DNA of 64,000 nucleotides from Flavobacterium sp. N1736. Its GTDB lineage: Bacteria > Bacteroidota > Bacteroidia > Flavobacteriales > Flavobacteriaceae. The position numbers were made by a program, and so were the translations under genes. Below the pieces are notes generated by a model. That model saw only the letters and a program-made list of their open reading frames with translations, was not told the DNA's origin and searched no databases. The stretch lies in assembly GCF_025947065.1 (NCBI RefSeq), contig NZ_CP109994.1, positions 1,426,001 to 1,490,000 on the forward strand, in the 5' to 3' direction. Of the stretch, positions 49,385-58,877 are shown in pieces (positions within the stretch are counted from its first letter, which is position 1; every line of letters starts with the position of its first letter).

Positions 49385-50761
49385 TTAATGACTCAAATTT
49401 TCGATTTCTTTTGGATCGTGTTTATGTTTGAACAAAATTGCAAAAGCAATTGCAATTAATAAAGCATAAGCCGCAAATGACAACCAGATAGTATGCCAGT
49501 CTTTCATTAAAATTGGGTTTGAAAAAATACCATCTGCAGAAATTGAATTTCCTTGTCCTTTTACAAATTCTAACATTTTAGGATTATTTGTATCAGTCTG
49601 CAAAAATCCGGATAATTCAATTGTATTGCTGAACGATTTTGTAAAGAAACGATCAATTGCCCAGCCAGAAGTTAAACTTCCTAAAACTGCTCCTACTCCG
49701 TTTGTCATCATCATAAATAATCCTTGCGCTGATGAACGTATTTTAGAATCTGTATTGCTTTCTACAAATAATGAACCTGAAATATTAAAGAAATCAAACG
49801 CCATTCCGTAAACAATACACGACATAATAATCATCCATAAACCGGTTACAGGATCTCCAAAAGCAAATAATCCGAAACGTAAAACCCAAGCCAACATACT
49901 GATAAGCATAACTTGCTTGATTCCAAAACGTCTCAGGAAAAACGGAATTGCCAGAATAAATAAAGTTTCAGAAACCTGAGAAATCGACATAATAATAGTC
50001 GAATATTTAATTACAAAAGAATCTGCGTATTTAGGAAAATGTTTGAATTCATCTAAGAAAACATCACCATAAGCGTTTGTTAATTGCAATGCACCTCCTA
50101 AAAACATAGAGAAAACAAAAAACAAAGCCATTTTATAATTTCCAAATAACTTAAAAGCTTCCAAGCCTAAAGTTTCAACCCACGAAGCATCTTCTTTAGT
50201 TAAACGCTGAGGCTCGCATTTTGGTAATGTAAAGGCATAAACCCCAAGAATTAAAGCACCAATTCCGGCGATATAAAACTGATATTCAGTTGCTTTACTT
50301 CCACTTAAATTGGTAATCCACATTGCGGCAATAAAACCAATAGTTCCCCAAACACGAATTGGCGGAAAATCTTTTACAATGTTTTTATTATTTAATTTTA
50401 ATGAAGTATAGGATATCGAATTACTTAACGCAATTGTTGGCATATAGCAACACATTGCCGCAAGCATTACATAAATAAAGTTATCCGGAGTTGTTACCTG
50501 CGCTATACCAAACAAAACCAGCGCGTAAGTTATATGCAAAAAACCATATAGTTTTTCAGCATTTACCCATCTGTCAGCAATAATTCCCGTTAAAGTAGGC
50601 ATGAATAGAGAAGCAATTCCCATGGTTCCGAAAACAAGACCAAATTGAGTTCCTTCCCAATTTTTAGTTCCAAACCAATAATTTCCAATTGTTATAAGCC
50701 ACGCTCCCCAAACAAAAAACTGAAGAAAGCTCATTATAATCAACCTGTTTTTAATGCCCAT
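49385..50761 (-). CDS. Nucleoside permease (NupG-like, MFS)
   Basis: The 458-residue inner-membrane protein has 12 predicted helices and the nucleoside:H+ symporter (NupG/XapB) layout: RLIIMSFLQFFVWGAWLITIGNYWF, GLVFGTMGIASLFMPTLTGIIADRW, ALSNSISYTSLK, RVWGTIGFIAAMW. It imports nucleosides with protons. A cytidylate kinase gene lies upstream on the same strand (50830), which fits pyrimidine nucleoside use, though the spacing of 68 bases leaves the operon open. Confidence 0.88.
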   Translation of the reverse strand: MGIKNRLIIMSFLQFFVWGAWLITIGNYWFGTKNWEGTQFGLVFGTMGIASLFMPTLTGIIADRWVNAEKLYGFLHITYALVLFGIAQVTTPDNFIYVMLAAMCCYMPTIALSNSISYTSLKLNNKNIVKDFPPIRVWGTIGFIAAMWITNLSGSKATEYQFYIAGIGALILGVYAFTLPKCEPQRLTKEDASWVETLGLEAFKLFGNYKMALFFVFSMFLGGALQLTNAYGDVFLDEFKHFPKYADSFVIKYSTIIMSISQVSETLFILAIPFFLRRFGIKQVMLISMLAWVLRFGLFAFGDPVTGLWMIIMSCIVYGMAFDFFNISGSLFVESNTDSKIRSSAQGLFMMMTNGVGAVLGSLTSGWAIDRFFTKSFSNTIELSGFLQTDTNNPKMLEFVKGQGNSISADGIFSNPILMKDWHTIWLSFAAYALLIAIAFAILFKHKHDPKEIENLSH

Positions 50762-50829
50762 AAGATGAATTTGTCTTTAAAAATAAATGAAGCGGTAAAA
50801 CTACCATTAAAAATGATATCTACAAAAAA

Positions 50830-51522
50830 TTAAACCGTTTTAACAACGTCATTTATTAATTCTAAAACAGCCGAAAATTGTTCTTCTCTTGTTAAGTAAG
50901 AATTATCTATTTCAATTGCATCATTGGCAATGACTAAAGGAGAATCTTCCCGATGTGTATCTATATAATCTCTTTCGACAACATTTTTCAAAACATCTTC
51001 GTATGAAACATTGTCGCCTTTTTGCTGTAATTCATCAAAACGCCTTTGTGCGCGGGTTTCGGCACTGGCTGTCATGAAAATTTTCAACTCTGCATCAGGA
51101 AAAACTACTGTACCAATATCTCTTCCGTCCATAACAATAGCTTTGTTTTTTCCCATTTCCTGTTGTTGTTCTACTAATTTAGAACGCACTTCAGAAACTT
51201 CGGCTACTTTACTGACATAATTGGATACTTCAATGGTTCTGATTTGTTTTTCGACGTTTTCGCTATTTAGATACATTTCGGCAAATCCTAAATCCGGATT
51301 AAATTTAAATTCAAGCTGAATTGTTGGAAGGGCAGTTATAAGGCTTTTTTTATCAAAAAAATCGGCTCCAATAAGCTGGTTTTGCATCGCAAATAATGCT
51401 ACTGCACGATACATAGCACCTGTATCAACATAAACATATTCTAATTGTTTTGCCAACTGTTTTGCTAATGTACTCTTTCCTGTTGACGAAAATCCGTCGA
51501 TTGCAATGGTTATTTTTTTCAA
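50830..51522 (-). CDS. cmk: Cytidylate kinase
   Basis: The 230-residue protein phosphorylates CMP/dCMP with ATP. The P-loop GFSSTGKST is at 10-18, YVDTGAMYRAVALFA follows, and the NMP-binding MDGRDIGTVVFPDAELKIFMTASAETRAQRRFDEL region and the RDYIDTHREDSPLVIANDAIEIDNS lid region are present. Expected in the cytoplasm. It lies 42 bases downstream of porQ and before the nucleoside permease on the same strand. Confidence 0.95.
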   Translation of the reverse strand: MKKITIAIDGFSSTGKSTLAKQLAKQLEYVYVDTGAMYRAVALFAMQNQLIGADFFDKKSLITALPTIQLEFKFNPDLGFAEMYLNSENVEKQIRTIEVSNYVSKVAEVSEVRSKLVEQQQEMGKNKAIVMDGRDIGTVVFPDAELKIFMTASAETRAQRRFDELQQKGDNVSYEDVLKNVVERDYIDTHREDSPLVIANDAIEIDNSYLTREEQFSAVLELINDVVKTV

Positions 51523-51564
51523 AATAATCTTTTAAATTTTATATGGTTTGTAATGTGAATGCTA

Positions 51565-52584
51565 TTATTGAAAGTTTAAGATTAGTCCAAAAAGACTAGA
51601 ATTACCCGCTAATGTGTATCGTGAATATGAATAATTAAATTTTAATCGGTTCATTTTTAAACCAAATCCTAAAGAGATTCCTGAAAAATTACGCTGATCA
51701 TTAATTCTCAATTCTTCTGCTCTTCTAAAGTTATAACCAAAACGTAAATTAACTGCTTTTTCCGGAAAAAGTTCAAAGCCAAAAACTACATGTCTTAAAG
51801 CATTATTTACAAAAGAAACTTTCTCCTCACTTGTTGATCCGTCAATATTGGTTTCGCCACGCACCGGATTCGAAAAAGCAACATTCCATTGCTGTAAATT
51901 CTCTAAAGATAAATGCCAGCGCAATGGCACATGTTCTAATTCTTGTGACACTCCGGCAATAATTTCAAGCGGCAATTTTTCATGTATTCCTGAATATGTT
52001 GTAAATTGAGTTCCAACATTTCGAATTACAAATGCCAAATTTAAATCATTTTCTTCCATTATGTACAAAAAACCTAAATCGATCGCTCCTCCAAAAGAGT
52101 TATAACTTTCTAAGGTCGAAGTTATTAATTTTGCATTTACTCCAACATGAACATCCGTAAACGGTATATTATAAGCATAACCAAATGATAACGCTGCTTC
52201 ACTACCAGTAAAATCTGAAGTAGATTGACCTTCTTCATCATAACCTTCAAATGTTCCGTAATTAATATAACTTATTCCGGCATAAAAAGTCTGCACATGT
52301 CGATCATAAGTATAAGCATACGAAGCAGTTCCATAAGAAGCTTCTCCATAATAACTACCGTAATTCATAGCCAGATGATTGTCCATATCCTGATTTAAAG
52401 TAGCAGGATTAAACATGACCTGATTAACATCTTCATCATAAATCGTTATCGTTTTGCCACCTAACGCTGCCTGTCTTGGTGATGTCGTTAAATTTAGAAA
52501 TTGATAAGTGGAGCGCCCTCCAATTTGCCCGAAAGAAGCCGAACAAATTAGTACCATTAAAAATAAAACAAATTGTTTTACCAT
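51565..52584 (-). CDS. porQ: Type IX secretion system protein PorQ
   Basis: The 339-residue outer-membrane protein has a signal peptide (…CSASFGQ) and a PorV/PorQ-like beta-barrel: IGGRSTYQFLNLTTSPRQAALGGKTITIYDEDVNQVMFNPATLNQDMDNHLAMNYGSYYGEASYGTASYAY and a series of barrel strands to a terminal Phe-Gln. PorQ belongs to the T9SS attachment complex, needed for exported cell-surface proteins. Its location beside cmk is common in Bacteroidota. No other T9SS genes are in the window. Confidence 0.9.
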   Translation of the reverse strand: MVKQFVLFLMVLICSASFGQIGGRSTYQFLNLTTSPRQAALGGKTITIYDEDVNQVMFNPATLNQDMDNHLAMNYGSYYGEASYGTASYAYTYDRHVQTFYAGISYINYGTFEGYDEEGQSTSDFTGSEAALSFGYAYNIPFTDVHVGVNAKLITSTLESYNSFGGAIDLGFLYIMEENDLNLAFVIRNVGTQFTTYSGIHEKLPLEIIAGVSQELEHVPLRWHLSLENLQQWNVAFSNPVRGETNIDGSTSEEKVSFVNNALRHVVFGFELFPEKAVNLRFGYNFRRAEELRINDQRNFSGISLGFGLKMNRLKFNYSYSRYTLAGNSSLFGLILNFQ

Positions 52585-52751
52585 GTTTTTTAGGCGTTCC
52601 TATTTGGGAATAACGCAAATACAAAGATAAAATTATATAACTGAAAAAATAATTTTTATAATCACCTGTAAATCAATAGTAATGCGTGTTTTTTGTAGAA
52701 ATATTCCTAAACAAAAAAAGAAGCACTAGTCAGAAAAAATTCAATTATAAT

Positions 52752-52804
52752 AAAAATTCCAAACTCCAAAACTGAGATGATCAGCTTGGAATTTGGAATT
52801 TTTT
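52752..52804 (-). terminator. Terminator of lon
   Basis: A long stem (AAAAATTCCAAA...TTTGGAATTTTT) with an interrupted inner part lies 20 bases after the lon stop and gives a T-run on the minus strand. Confidence 0.75.
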
Positions 52805-52823
52805 ATTGGAGTTTAATTGAAAC

Positions 52824-55277
52824 TTATTTCAATTGTTTTGCATTTTTTGCATTTTGATCTGTTATAGCTAAAGCTAAAACTTCGCTCATTTCTTTTACAT
52901 AGTGAAAAGTCAGGCCTTCTAAATATTCTGCTTTAATTTCATCGATGTCACTTTTGTTTTCGTGACATAAAATGATTTCTTTAATATTAGCTCTTTTAGC
53001 GGCAAGGATTTTTTCTTTAATTCCGCCAACTGGTAAAACTTTACCACGAAGCGTAATTTCACCTGTCATAGCAAGACTTTTCTTCACTTTCTTTTGCGTT
53101 AATAATGAAACTAAAGAAGTTAACATTGCAATACCGGCACTTGGTCCGTCTTTTGGCGTTGCTCCTTCCGGTACGTGTAAATGGATATTATATTTTTGAA
53201 ATAACTCAACACTCAAACCAAGTTTTTTAGCATTTGCTTTAATGTATTCAAGAGCAATCGTTGCTGATTCTTTCATTACATTTCCAAGGTTTCCGGTAAT
53301 GGTTAAAGCACCTTTTCCTTCAGAAATTAAAGATTCTATAAATAAGATATCTCCGCCAACGCTTGTCCAGGCTAAACCTGTAACAACTCCCGCAACATCA
53401 TTATTTTCATATTTATCACGCTCAAGTCTTGGCACACCTAAAACCGTTACAATATCTTCATCTGTAACTTTTTTATTGTACTCCTCATCCATCGCAACTG
53501 CTTTTGCCGCATTACGAATTACCTGAGCAATTTTAGTTTCTAAGTTACGTACACCAGATTCACGTGTATAACCTTCAACGATTTTTTCTAATTGTTTTTT
53601 ACCAATTGTCAAATCTTTTGCTGTTAATCCGTGAGCTTCTAATTGTTTTGGAAACAAGTGTCTTTTTGCAATTTCTACTTTTTCTTCAATCGTATAACCT
53701 GACATTTTGATTACTTCCATTCTGTCACGCAATGCTGGCTGAATTGCTGACATATTATTTGAAGTTGCGATAAACATTACTTTCGATAAATCATATCCCA
53801 TTTCAAGGAAATTATCATAAAACGAACTGTTTTGTTCCGGATCTAAAACTTCTAATAATGCCGAAGACGGATCACCGCTGTTACCGCTTGATAATTTATC
53901 AATTTCATCTAAAATAAAAACCGGATTTGATGTTCCTGCTTTTTTCAAACTTTGAATGATTCGGCCGGGCATCGCACCAATATAAGTTTTTCTGTGTCCG
54001 CGAATCTCTGCTTCATCGCGCAAACCACCTAATGAAATACGCACATATTCACGTCCCAAAGCTTCGGCAACAGAACGTCCAATAGATGTTTTACCAACTC
54101 CCGGAGGACCTGTTAAACAAATAATTGGCGATTTCATATCGTTACGAAGTTTTAATACTGCCAAATGCTCAACCATTCTTTTCTTAACTTCTTCAAGTCC
54201 AAAATGATCTTTATCTAATATTTTCTGAGCGTATTTTAAATCAAATTTATCTTTAGAATATTCTCCCCAAGGCAGTTCTAAAAATAATTCTAAATAATTT
54301 CTCTGAATTCCAAAATCAGGCGATTGCGGATTCATTCTTCGCATTTTAGACAATTCTTTTTCGAAATGCTTTTGCGTTTTTTCGTCCCATTTTTTGGTTT
54401 TCGCCTTCTGCCCCATTTCGTCCATTTCCTCTTCTTGCGAAACGCCTCCCAATTCTTCCTGAATGGTTTTCATTTGCTGATGAAGGAAATATTCACGCTG
54501 CTGCTGATCTAAATCAAAACGAACTTTTGACTGAATGTCATTCTTCAATTCTAATTTTTGCAACTCTACGTTCATATAACGCAGGGTTTCAAGTGCTCTG
54601 TCTTTTAATCCGTTTATCGATAATAAACCTTGTTTTTCTTTTACGGATAAATTCATATTCGAAGAAACAAAATTGATCAGGAATGATTGGCTTTCAATGT
54701 TCTTAATCGCAAAAGTGGCTTCTGATGGAATGTTTGGGCTTTCTTTTATGATTTGAATCGCCAGTTCTTTTACAGAATCTAAAATCGCTGTAAATTCACT
54801 GTCGTTTTCTTCCGGACGTGTTTCTGAAACTTCCTTAATATGAGCTGTCATGTAAGGTTCTTCAGAAACTACTTGGTCAATTTCGAAGCGTTTTTTTCCT
54901 TGCAAAATAACAGTAACGTTTCCGTCAGGCATTTTTAAAACACGCAGAATTCTGGCTACAGTTCCTATTTTATGAATATCGTCTTTTGACGGATCTTCAT
55001 CTTCTTCGTTAATTTGAGAAACAACACCGATGATTTTTCCGCCGGCATTGGCATCATTAATTAATTTTATAGATTTATCTCTTCCTGCAGAAATTGGAAT
55101 AACTACACCCGGAAATAAAACGGTATTACGTAAAGGTAAAATTGGCAAGGAAAGCGGAAGCTCTTCATTGTTCATTTCCTCTTCATCTTCTGGAGTTAAT
55201 AATGGAATTAATTCGGCTTCTGAATCAAATTCTTGAAGTGACAGATTGTCAATGGTAAGTATTTTATGATTTGACAT
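52824..55277 (-). CDS. lon: ATP-dependent Lon protease
   Basis: The 817-residue protease has the N-terminal LON substrate-recognition domain (about 40-240), a coiled-coil linker, an AAA+ ATPase with Walker [12 protein letters not shown] and Walker [11 protein letters not shown], and a C-terminal peptidase with the catalytic dyad Ser713 (GPSAGIA) and Lys756 (GGIKEK). It degrades misfolded and regulatory proteins in the cytoplasm. Length is normal. A -7 element (TAACTTTG) lies about 45 bases upstream of the start. It is a single-gene unit. Confidence 0.95.
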   Translation of the reverse strand: MSNHKILTIDNLSLQEFDSEAELIPLLTPEDEEEMNNEELPLSLPILPLRNTVLFPGVVIPISAGRDKSIKLINDANAGGKIIGVVSQINEEDEDPSKDDIHKIGTVARILRVLKMPDGNVTVILQGKKRFEIDQVVSEEPYMTAHIKEVSETRPEENDSEFTAILDSVKELAIQIIKESPNIPSEATFAIKNIESQSFLINFVSSNMNLSVKEKQGLLSINGLKDRALETLRYMNVELQKLELKNDIQSKVRFDLDQQQREYFLHQQMKTIQEELGGVSQEEEMDEMGQKAKTKKWDEKTQKHFEKELSKMRRMNPQSPDFGIQRNYLELFLELPWGEYSKDKFDLKYAQKILDKDHFGLEEVKKRMVEHLAVLKLRNDMKSPIICLTGPPGVGKTSIGRSVAEALGREYVRISLGGLRDEAEIRGHRKTYIGAMPGRIIQSLKKAGTSNPVFILDEIDKLSSGNSGDPSSALLEVLDPEQNSSFYDNFLEMGYDLSKVMFIATSNNMSAIQPALRDRMEVIKMSGYTIEEKVEIAKRHLFPKQLEAHGLTAKDLTIGKKQLEKIVEGYTRESGVRNLETKIAQVIRNAAKAVAMDEEYNKKVTDEDIVTVLGVPRLERDKYENNDVAGVVTGLAWTSVGGDILFIESLISEGKGALTITGNLGNVMKESATIALEYIKANAKKLGLSVELFQKYNIHLHVPEGATPKDGPSAGIAMLTSLVSLLTQKKVKKSLAMTGEITLRGKVLPVGGIKEKILAAKRANIKEIILCHENKSDIDEIKAEYLEGLTFHYVKEMSEVLALAITDQNAKNAKQLK

Positions 55278-55322
55278 AATAATATATAAGTCGTTTTGTC
55301 ATTAAAAGTTAAATCCTAACTG

Positions 55323-55330
55323 CAAAGTTA
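55323..55330 (-). promoter_or_regulatory. Possible -7 element of lon promoter
   Basis: On the minus strand TAACTTTG exactly matches TAnnTTTG and lies about 45 bases upstream of the lon start. A -33 element is not convincing, so heat-shock-type regulation cannot be judged. Confidence 0.4.
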
Positions 55331-55499
55331 ACCTTAAATATAGCAGTTTTTGTTAAAAGTATAATAAGTGTTTCGTTTACATGATAGGCGGTAAAAATAG
55401 ACAATCATTATGCCAAATGCAAAAGAGTCAGTTTTGAAAATCTAATTAATTCATGTTTCCAGTTTAATAATTCAGTAAATCAACTTATTCTAAAAAAAT

Positions 55500-55715
55500 T
55501 TAAATATAATCCCTACGGGATATTTTTATTTAGCACATATCTATTCATTACCAATATTTAAATCCTAAAGGATTATCTCTTATTAATCATAATTTAATTG
55601 GAAAACTTTTTTCTATCACTATTTAAATCCTTAAATTTTATATCTCGTAGAGATTATATATTGGTAAGAAATAATGTAGAAACAAAATATTGTCCTCGTA
55701 GGGACTACATATCAT
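55500..55715. repeat. Repeat-rich spacer with CCTACGGGAT / TCGTAGGGAC units
   Basis: The spacer 55278-55841 (564 bases) has no gene. It holds several short palindromes with the theme ATCCCTACGGGAT, AATCCTAAAGGATTA, TATCTCGTAGAGATTATA and CCTCGTAGGGACTA. The outer ones are complementary (ATTACCAATAT at left, ATATTGGTAAGAAATAAT at right), so the whole block may fold. This theme is a known kind of Bacteroidota intergenic repeat. Confidence 0.6.
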
Positions 55716-55841
55716 GAACAAGTAATCTGAATTAATTAACGGCGGATTTACAGTTATTATCAAAAAAAATAAATTTATTTTTATCAAAAGTGTAACAAAC
55801 CAAAAAAAGCAAAGTCATTATATAAAACTAGCAATCATTAC

Positions 55842-56396
55842 TTGAATATAACCAATCAAAATATCGAAGAATTAATTGCGCTTTGCAAATCAAATAATCA
55901 AAAAGCGCAATTTGAAGTTTACAATCGATACTGTAAAGCGATGTATAATGTGGCTTACAGAATTGTAAAAGATGAACATTTTGCACAAGACGTCATGCAG
56001 GAAGGTTTTTTGAAGGCTTTTACAAAAATTAACGATTATAAACAGGAAGTCGCATTTGGAGCCTGGCTTAAAAAAATCATTATTAATTATAGTATCGATT
56101 TTTATAAAAAGAACAATGCTTTCCAGATGGAAGACCTGAATAAAACACTTTATAAAATAGAAGAAAACGACACTTTTTTTTCTGAAAATATCGACTTGGA
56201 TTCACTTAAAGTGAAACAGGTTTTAGATGCTATTTCAGGCTTAAAAGATAATTACCGAATGGTTTTAACGCTCTTTTATATTGAAGGTTACGATCAGGAA
56301 GAAATTAGTGAAATCTTAAATATTAGTTATGCCAATTGCAGGACTACATTAAGCAGAGCTAAAGAAAATTTACGAAAAAAATTAGAGGACATATGA
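55842..56396 (+). CDS. ECF-type sigma factor (operon with DUF4097/head-GIN proteins)
   Basis: The 184-residue protein has sigma region 2 (about 20-90, KAQFEVYNRYCKAMYNVAYRIVKDEHFAQDVMQEGFLKAFTKINDY) and region 4 (about 125-180, SGLKDNYRMVLTLFYIEGYDQEEISEILNISYANCRTTLSRAKENLRK). The start is a TTG at 55842, since the first in-frame ATG would delete region 2 and the TTG context fits MNITNQNIEELIAL. It overlaps the next gene by 4 bases (ATGA), so translation is coupled to the anti-sigma candidate. Confidence 0.88.
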   Translation: MNITNQNIEELIALCKSNNQKAQFEVYNRYCKAMYNVAYRIVKDEHFAQDVMQEGFLKAFTKINDYKQEVAFGAWLKKIIINYSIDFYKKNNAFQMEDLNKTLYKIEENDTFFSENIDLDSLKVKQVLDAISGLKDNYRMVLTLFYIEGYDQEEISEILNISYANCRTTLSRAKENLRKKLEDI

Positions 56397-56929
56397 AAAA
56401 GGAAAATGACAATTTAGACGAGTTATTTAAAAAATTTGAAAATCAATGGGATGTTCATGAAATAAGTTCAGATCATCAGTTGGATTTCTTTAATAAACTA
56501 AATAAAAAGCAACCACGGAAAAAGAATTATGCCGTTTGGTCTATTGCTGCCTCAATTGCATTGTTGTTGGGAATCTCTGTTTTTTACAACAATAATGAAA
56601 AACCAAGAGAATTTAAATTTGCATCACAAGAAACCAAACGTACGGATTCAATTTTCAATATTTTGATTGACAATGAGCTAGTTAAATTAAAAGAAAAAAG
56701 TTCTCCGGAAAATGAACAAATCATAAACGATGCTTTAAAGCAAATGAAAGTTTTTGACGCCGATTATGAAAAAATCATAAAAGAGGTTCAGAAAAACGGA
56801 GAGAACAAACAAATTATTTATGCAATGATCAGCAATTTGCAAACCCGAATTTCTTTTTTGCAAACGGTTTTGCAGCGTATTGAAGAAAATGAAAATCTAA
56901 AAAACACTACTCATGAAAAAACATTATAA
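56393..56929 (+). CDS. Probable membrane anti-sigma factor
   Basis: The 178-residue protein follows the ECF sigma factor with an ATGA overlap. It has a charged N-terminal region (NLDELFKKFENQWDVHEISSDHQLDFFNKL), a membrane helix at about 43-63 (YAVWSIAASIALLLGISVFY), and a periplasmic helical part. No zinc motif is seen. The position and topology fit a Bacteroidota anti-sigma factor without any recognised domain. It overlaps the downstream gene by 17 bases. Confidence 0.7.
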   Translation: MKKENDNLDELFKKFENQWDVHEISSDHQLDFFNKLNKKQPRKKNYAVWSIAASIALLLGISVFYNNNEKPREFKFASQETKRTDSIFNILIDNELVKLKEKSSPENEQIINDALKQMKVFDADYEKIIKEVQKNGENKQIIYAMISNLQTRISFLQTVLQRIEENENLKNTTHEKTL

Positions 56930-57974
56930 CATACTTATTTTATTCATCTTAATTCCTTTTTTAGGATTTTCAAATGATGACACGGTAATTTCAAAACAAA
57001 AAAACATCAAAAAAACATATATCGTAAACTCAAACGCGGGAATTGATATTGAAAATAAATATGGAAATATTACAGTAAGTACCTGGGATGAAGACAAAAT
57101 CGACCTTGACATTACCATAAAAGTATCCGGAGGAAATGAAAATTGGGTAAATGAAAGACTAAATAGTATTGATGTTGACATTACTGCATTAAAAAGTATG
57201 GTTTCGGCAATAACAAAACTTGGAAATTCTTCTATAAAAAGTAAAGGAAGCAGTAATAGTTTTGAGATAAATTATGTGATTAAGATTCCGAAAAACGGAA
57301 CTGTAAAACTGGATAATAAATACGGGAATATTACAACAATTAACATAGATGGAGCTACTGATATTTCATGCAAATATGGTAAAGTAACTTTGGGCAAATT
57401 AAACGGATCGACCAATCGGGTTCATATAGAATATTGCCAAAACTCGACTATTGACTATATTAAAAATGGAATTATTGAGGCTCGTTATTCTGGTTTGAAA
57501 ATAAATGATTCGGGCAATTTAAATTTAGATACAAGTTACACGGATTTAGCTATTGCTGACGGTCAGAATATAAAATATGATTGTAATTACGGAACTTTTA
57601 AGTTTCAAAAAATCAATTCGTTTTCCGGTTCAGGAAATTATCTGACGGTTAATATTGCCGAAATCTCAAATAGTGTAAATCTGGATACTAATTACAGTAA
57701 AATAAATATCTCTACAATAACAGATAAAGCAAATAATGTCAATATAAACTCCACTTATTCTGATGTATCATTGGGATATGACACTAATTATTATTTTGAC
57801 TTTGACATTAATACGAGATATGGAAATATAAAAAGTGATAATTCTTTAGATGTTTCTGTTACTGAAAATAAAAACACAAGCAAGAGAATCAGCGGATACA
57901 ACAAGAAAAAAGGCCAGAATAAAGTGGTGGTCAATTCAAATTACGGCAGTGTATCATTAATCAAAAAACAATAA
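56913..57974 (+). CDS. DUF4097-like exported beta-repeat protein
   Basis: The 353-residue protein has a signal peptide (…ILIPFLGFSN) and repeating short beta-strand units of the DUF4097 / head-GIN-like kind (NKYGNITVSTWDEDKIDLDITIKVSG, KYGNITTINIDG, CKYGKVTLGKLNG, CNYGTFKFQKIN, TRYGNIKSDNS, NSNYGSVSLI): at least six copies of a pattern with Tyr-Gly. It is probably a periplasmic or surface beta-helix. It is the third gene of an operon with a sigma/anti-sigma pair, and its 17-base overlap with the anti-sigma gene supports that. The mode of action is unknown. Confidence 0.78.
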   Translation: MKKHYNILILFILIPFLGFSNDDTVISKQKNIKKTYIVNSNAGIDIENKYGNITVSTWDEDKIDLDITIKVSGGNENWVNERLNSIDVDITALKSMVSAITKLGNSSIKSKGSSNSFEINYVIKIPKNGTVKLDNKYGNITTINIDGATDISCKYGKVTLGKLNGSTNRVHIEYCQNSTIDYIKNGIIEARYSGLKINDSGNLNLDTSYTDLAIADGQNIKYDCNYGTFKFQKINSFSGSGNYLTVNIAEISNSVNLDTNYSKINISTITDKANNVNINSTYSDVSLGYDTNYYFDFDINTRYGNIKSDNSLDVSVTENKNTSKRISGYNKKKGQNKVVVNSNYGSVSLIKKQ

Positions 57975-57990
57975 CTTAATCAATCAAACA

Positions 57991-58731
57991 ATGAAAAAAT
58001 CAATTCTATTATTAGTTTGCGGTGCATTTTTAGTAAGCTATTTTGCTCATGCGCAATGGTCATCAAATGACAAAAATAAAATTAAAGGAAATGGCAAAGT
58101 GGTTACTGAAACCCGAAATACGGGCGATTATGATGCCATTAAAGTTGGAGGTCCTTTTGATGTAAATCTAGTTGCAGGCAAAGAAGGGAAAATTACCATT
58201 AAAGGAGAGGAAAACTTATTATCTGCCATAAAAATTGAGGTTGAAGATAACGCCTTGAAAATTTATGTTGACAAAACAGTTAATATTCGCTCAAGCGCAG
58301 GAAATAAAATTGAAATTACAGTTCCTTTCGAAAAAATTTCTGCTGTAAGTCTGGCAGGATCGGGAGATATTCAAACAAAAGATCAAATTAAAAGCGACAC
58401 TTTTGCAGCAAAACTATCGGGTTCGGGAAATTTTAATTTAAATGTTAATTCTAACGATTTTGATCTGAGTTTAAGCGGATCAGGAGATGTAACCCTGAAA
58501 GGCTCTGCAGATAAGTTTACAACAAAACTTGCAGGATCAGGAAACGTAAATGCATCTGATTTAAAATCTACAAATGTTGATGCCCATGTTTCAGGGTCAG
58601 GTAACAGTATTGTAAATTGTGAAGGAAGTTTAACGGCCAGAGTTGCTGGTTCAGGAAATATCAAATATTTTGGAAATCCTGAAAAACGTGACGTAAAAGT
58701 TTCTGGATCCGGAAATATCACAAAAGGATAA
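57991..58731 (+). CDS. Head-GIN (DUF2807) domain protein
   Basis: The 246-residue protein has a signal peptide (…SYFAHAQ) and a DUF2807 domain (TGDYDAIKVGGPFDVNLVAGKEGKITIKGEENLLSAIKIEVED) followed by seven GSG(N/D) turns about every 18-25 residues (AGSGDIQ, SGSGNFN, SGSGDVT, AGSGNVN, SGSGNSI, AGSGNIK, SGSGNIT), a typical parallel beta-helix. It lies 16 bases after the DUF4097-like gene and is the last gene of the ECF operon. Proteins like this are suggested to be adhesins or envelope sensors. Confidence 0.88.
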   Translation: MKKSILLLVCGAFLVSYFAHAQWSSNDKNKIKGNGKVVTETRNTGDYDAIKVGGPFDVNLVAGKEGKITIKGEENLLSAIKIEVEDNALKIYVDKTVNIRSSAGNKIEITVPFEKISAVSLAGSGDIQTKDQIKSDTFAAKLSGSGNFNLNVNSNDFDLSLSGSGDVTLKGSADKFTTKLAGSGNVNASDLKSTNVDAHVSGSGNSIVNCEGSLTARVAGSGNIKYFGNPEKRDVKVSGSGNITKG

Positions 58732-58741
58732 ATTCAGTAAA

Positions 58742-58877
58742 GCTCAATAATAAAAGAATTTCAAAAATCATTCAATCAGATTTTAAAAAAAGAACAGTCA
58801 GTTTCTTTTATTATTGAGTTTTAAAATATTATAAAAGGAAAAATCAAAGGTGTTTTATTAATTTAAAACGCCTTTTT
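58742..58877 (+). terminator. Double terminator region after the ECF operon
   Basis: A first hairpin with a large loop (CTCAATAATAAAAGAA at 58743 and TTCTTTTATTATTGAG ending about 58818) is followed by a short stem (AAGGTGTTTT / AAAACGCCTT) at 58848-58877 with a run of seven T. The second overlaps the end of the convergent UMF1 gene (stop at 58858). Confidence 0.65.
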
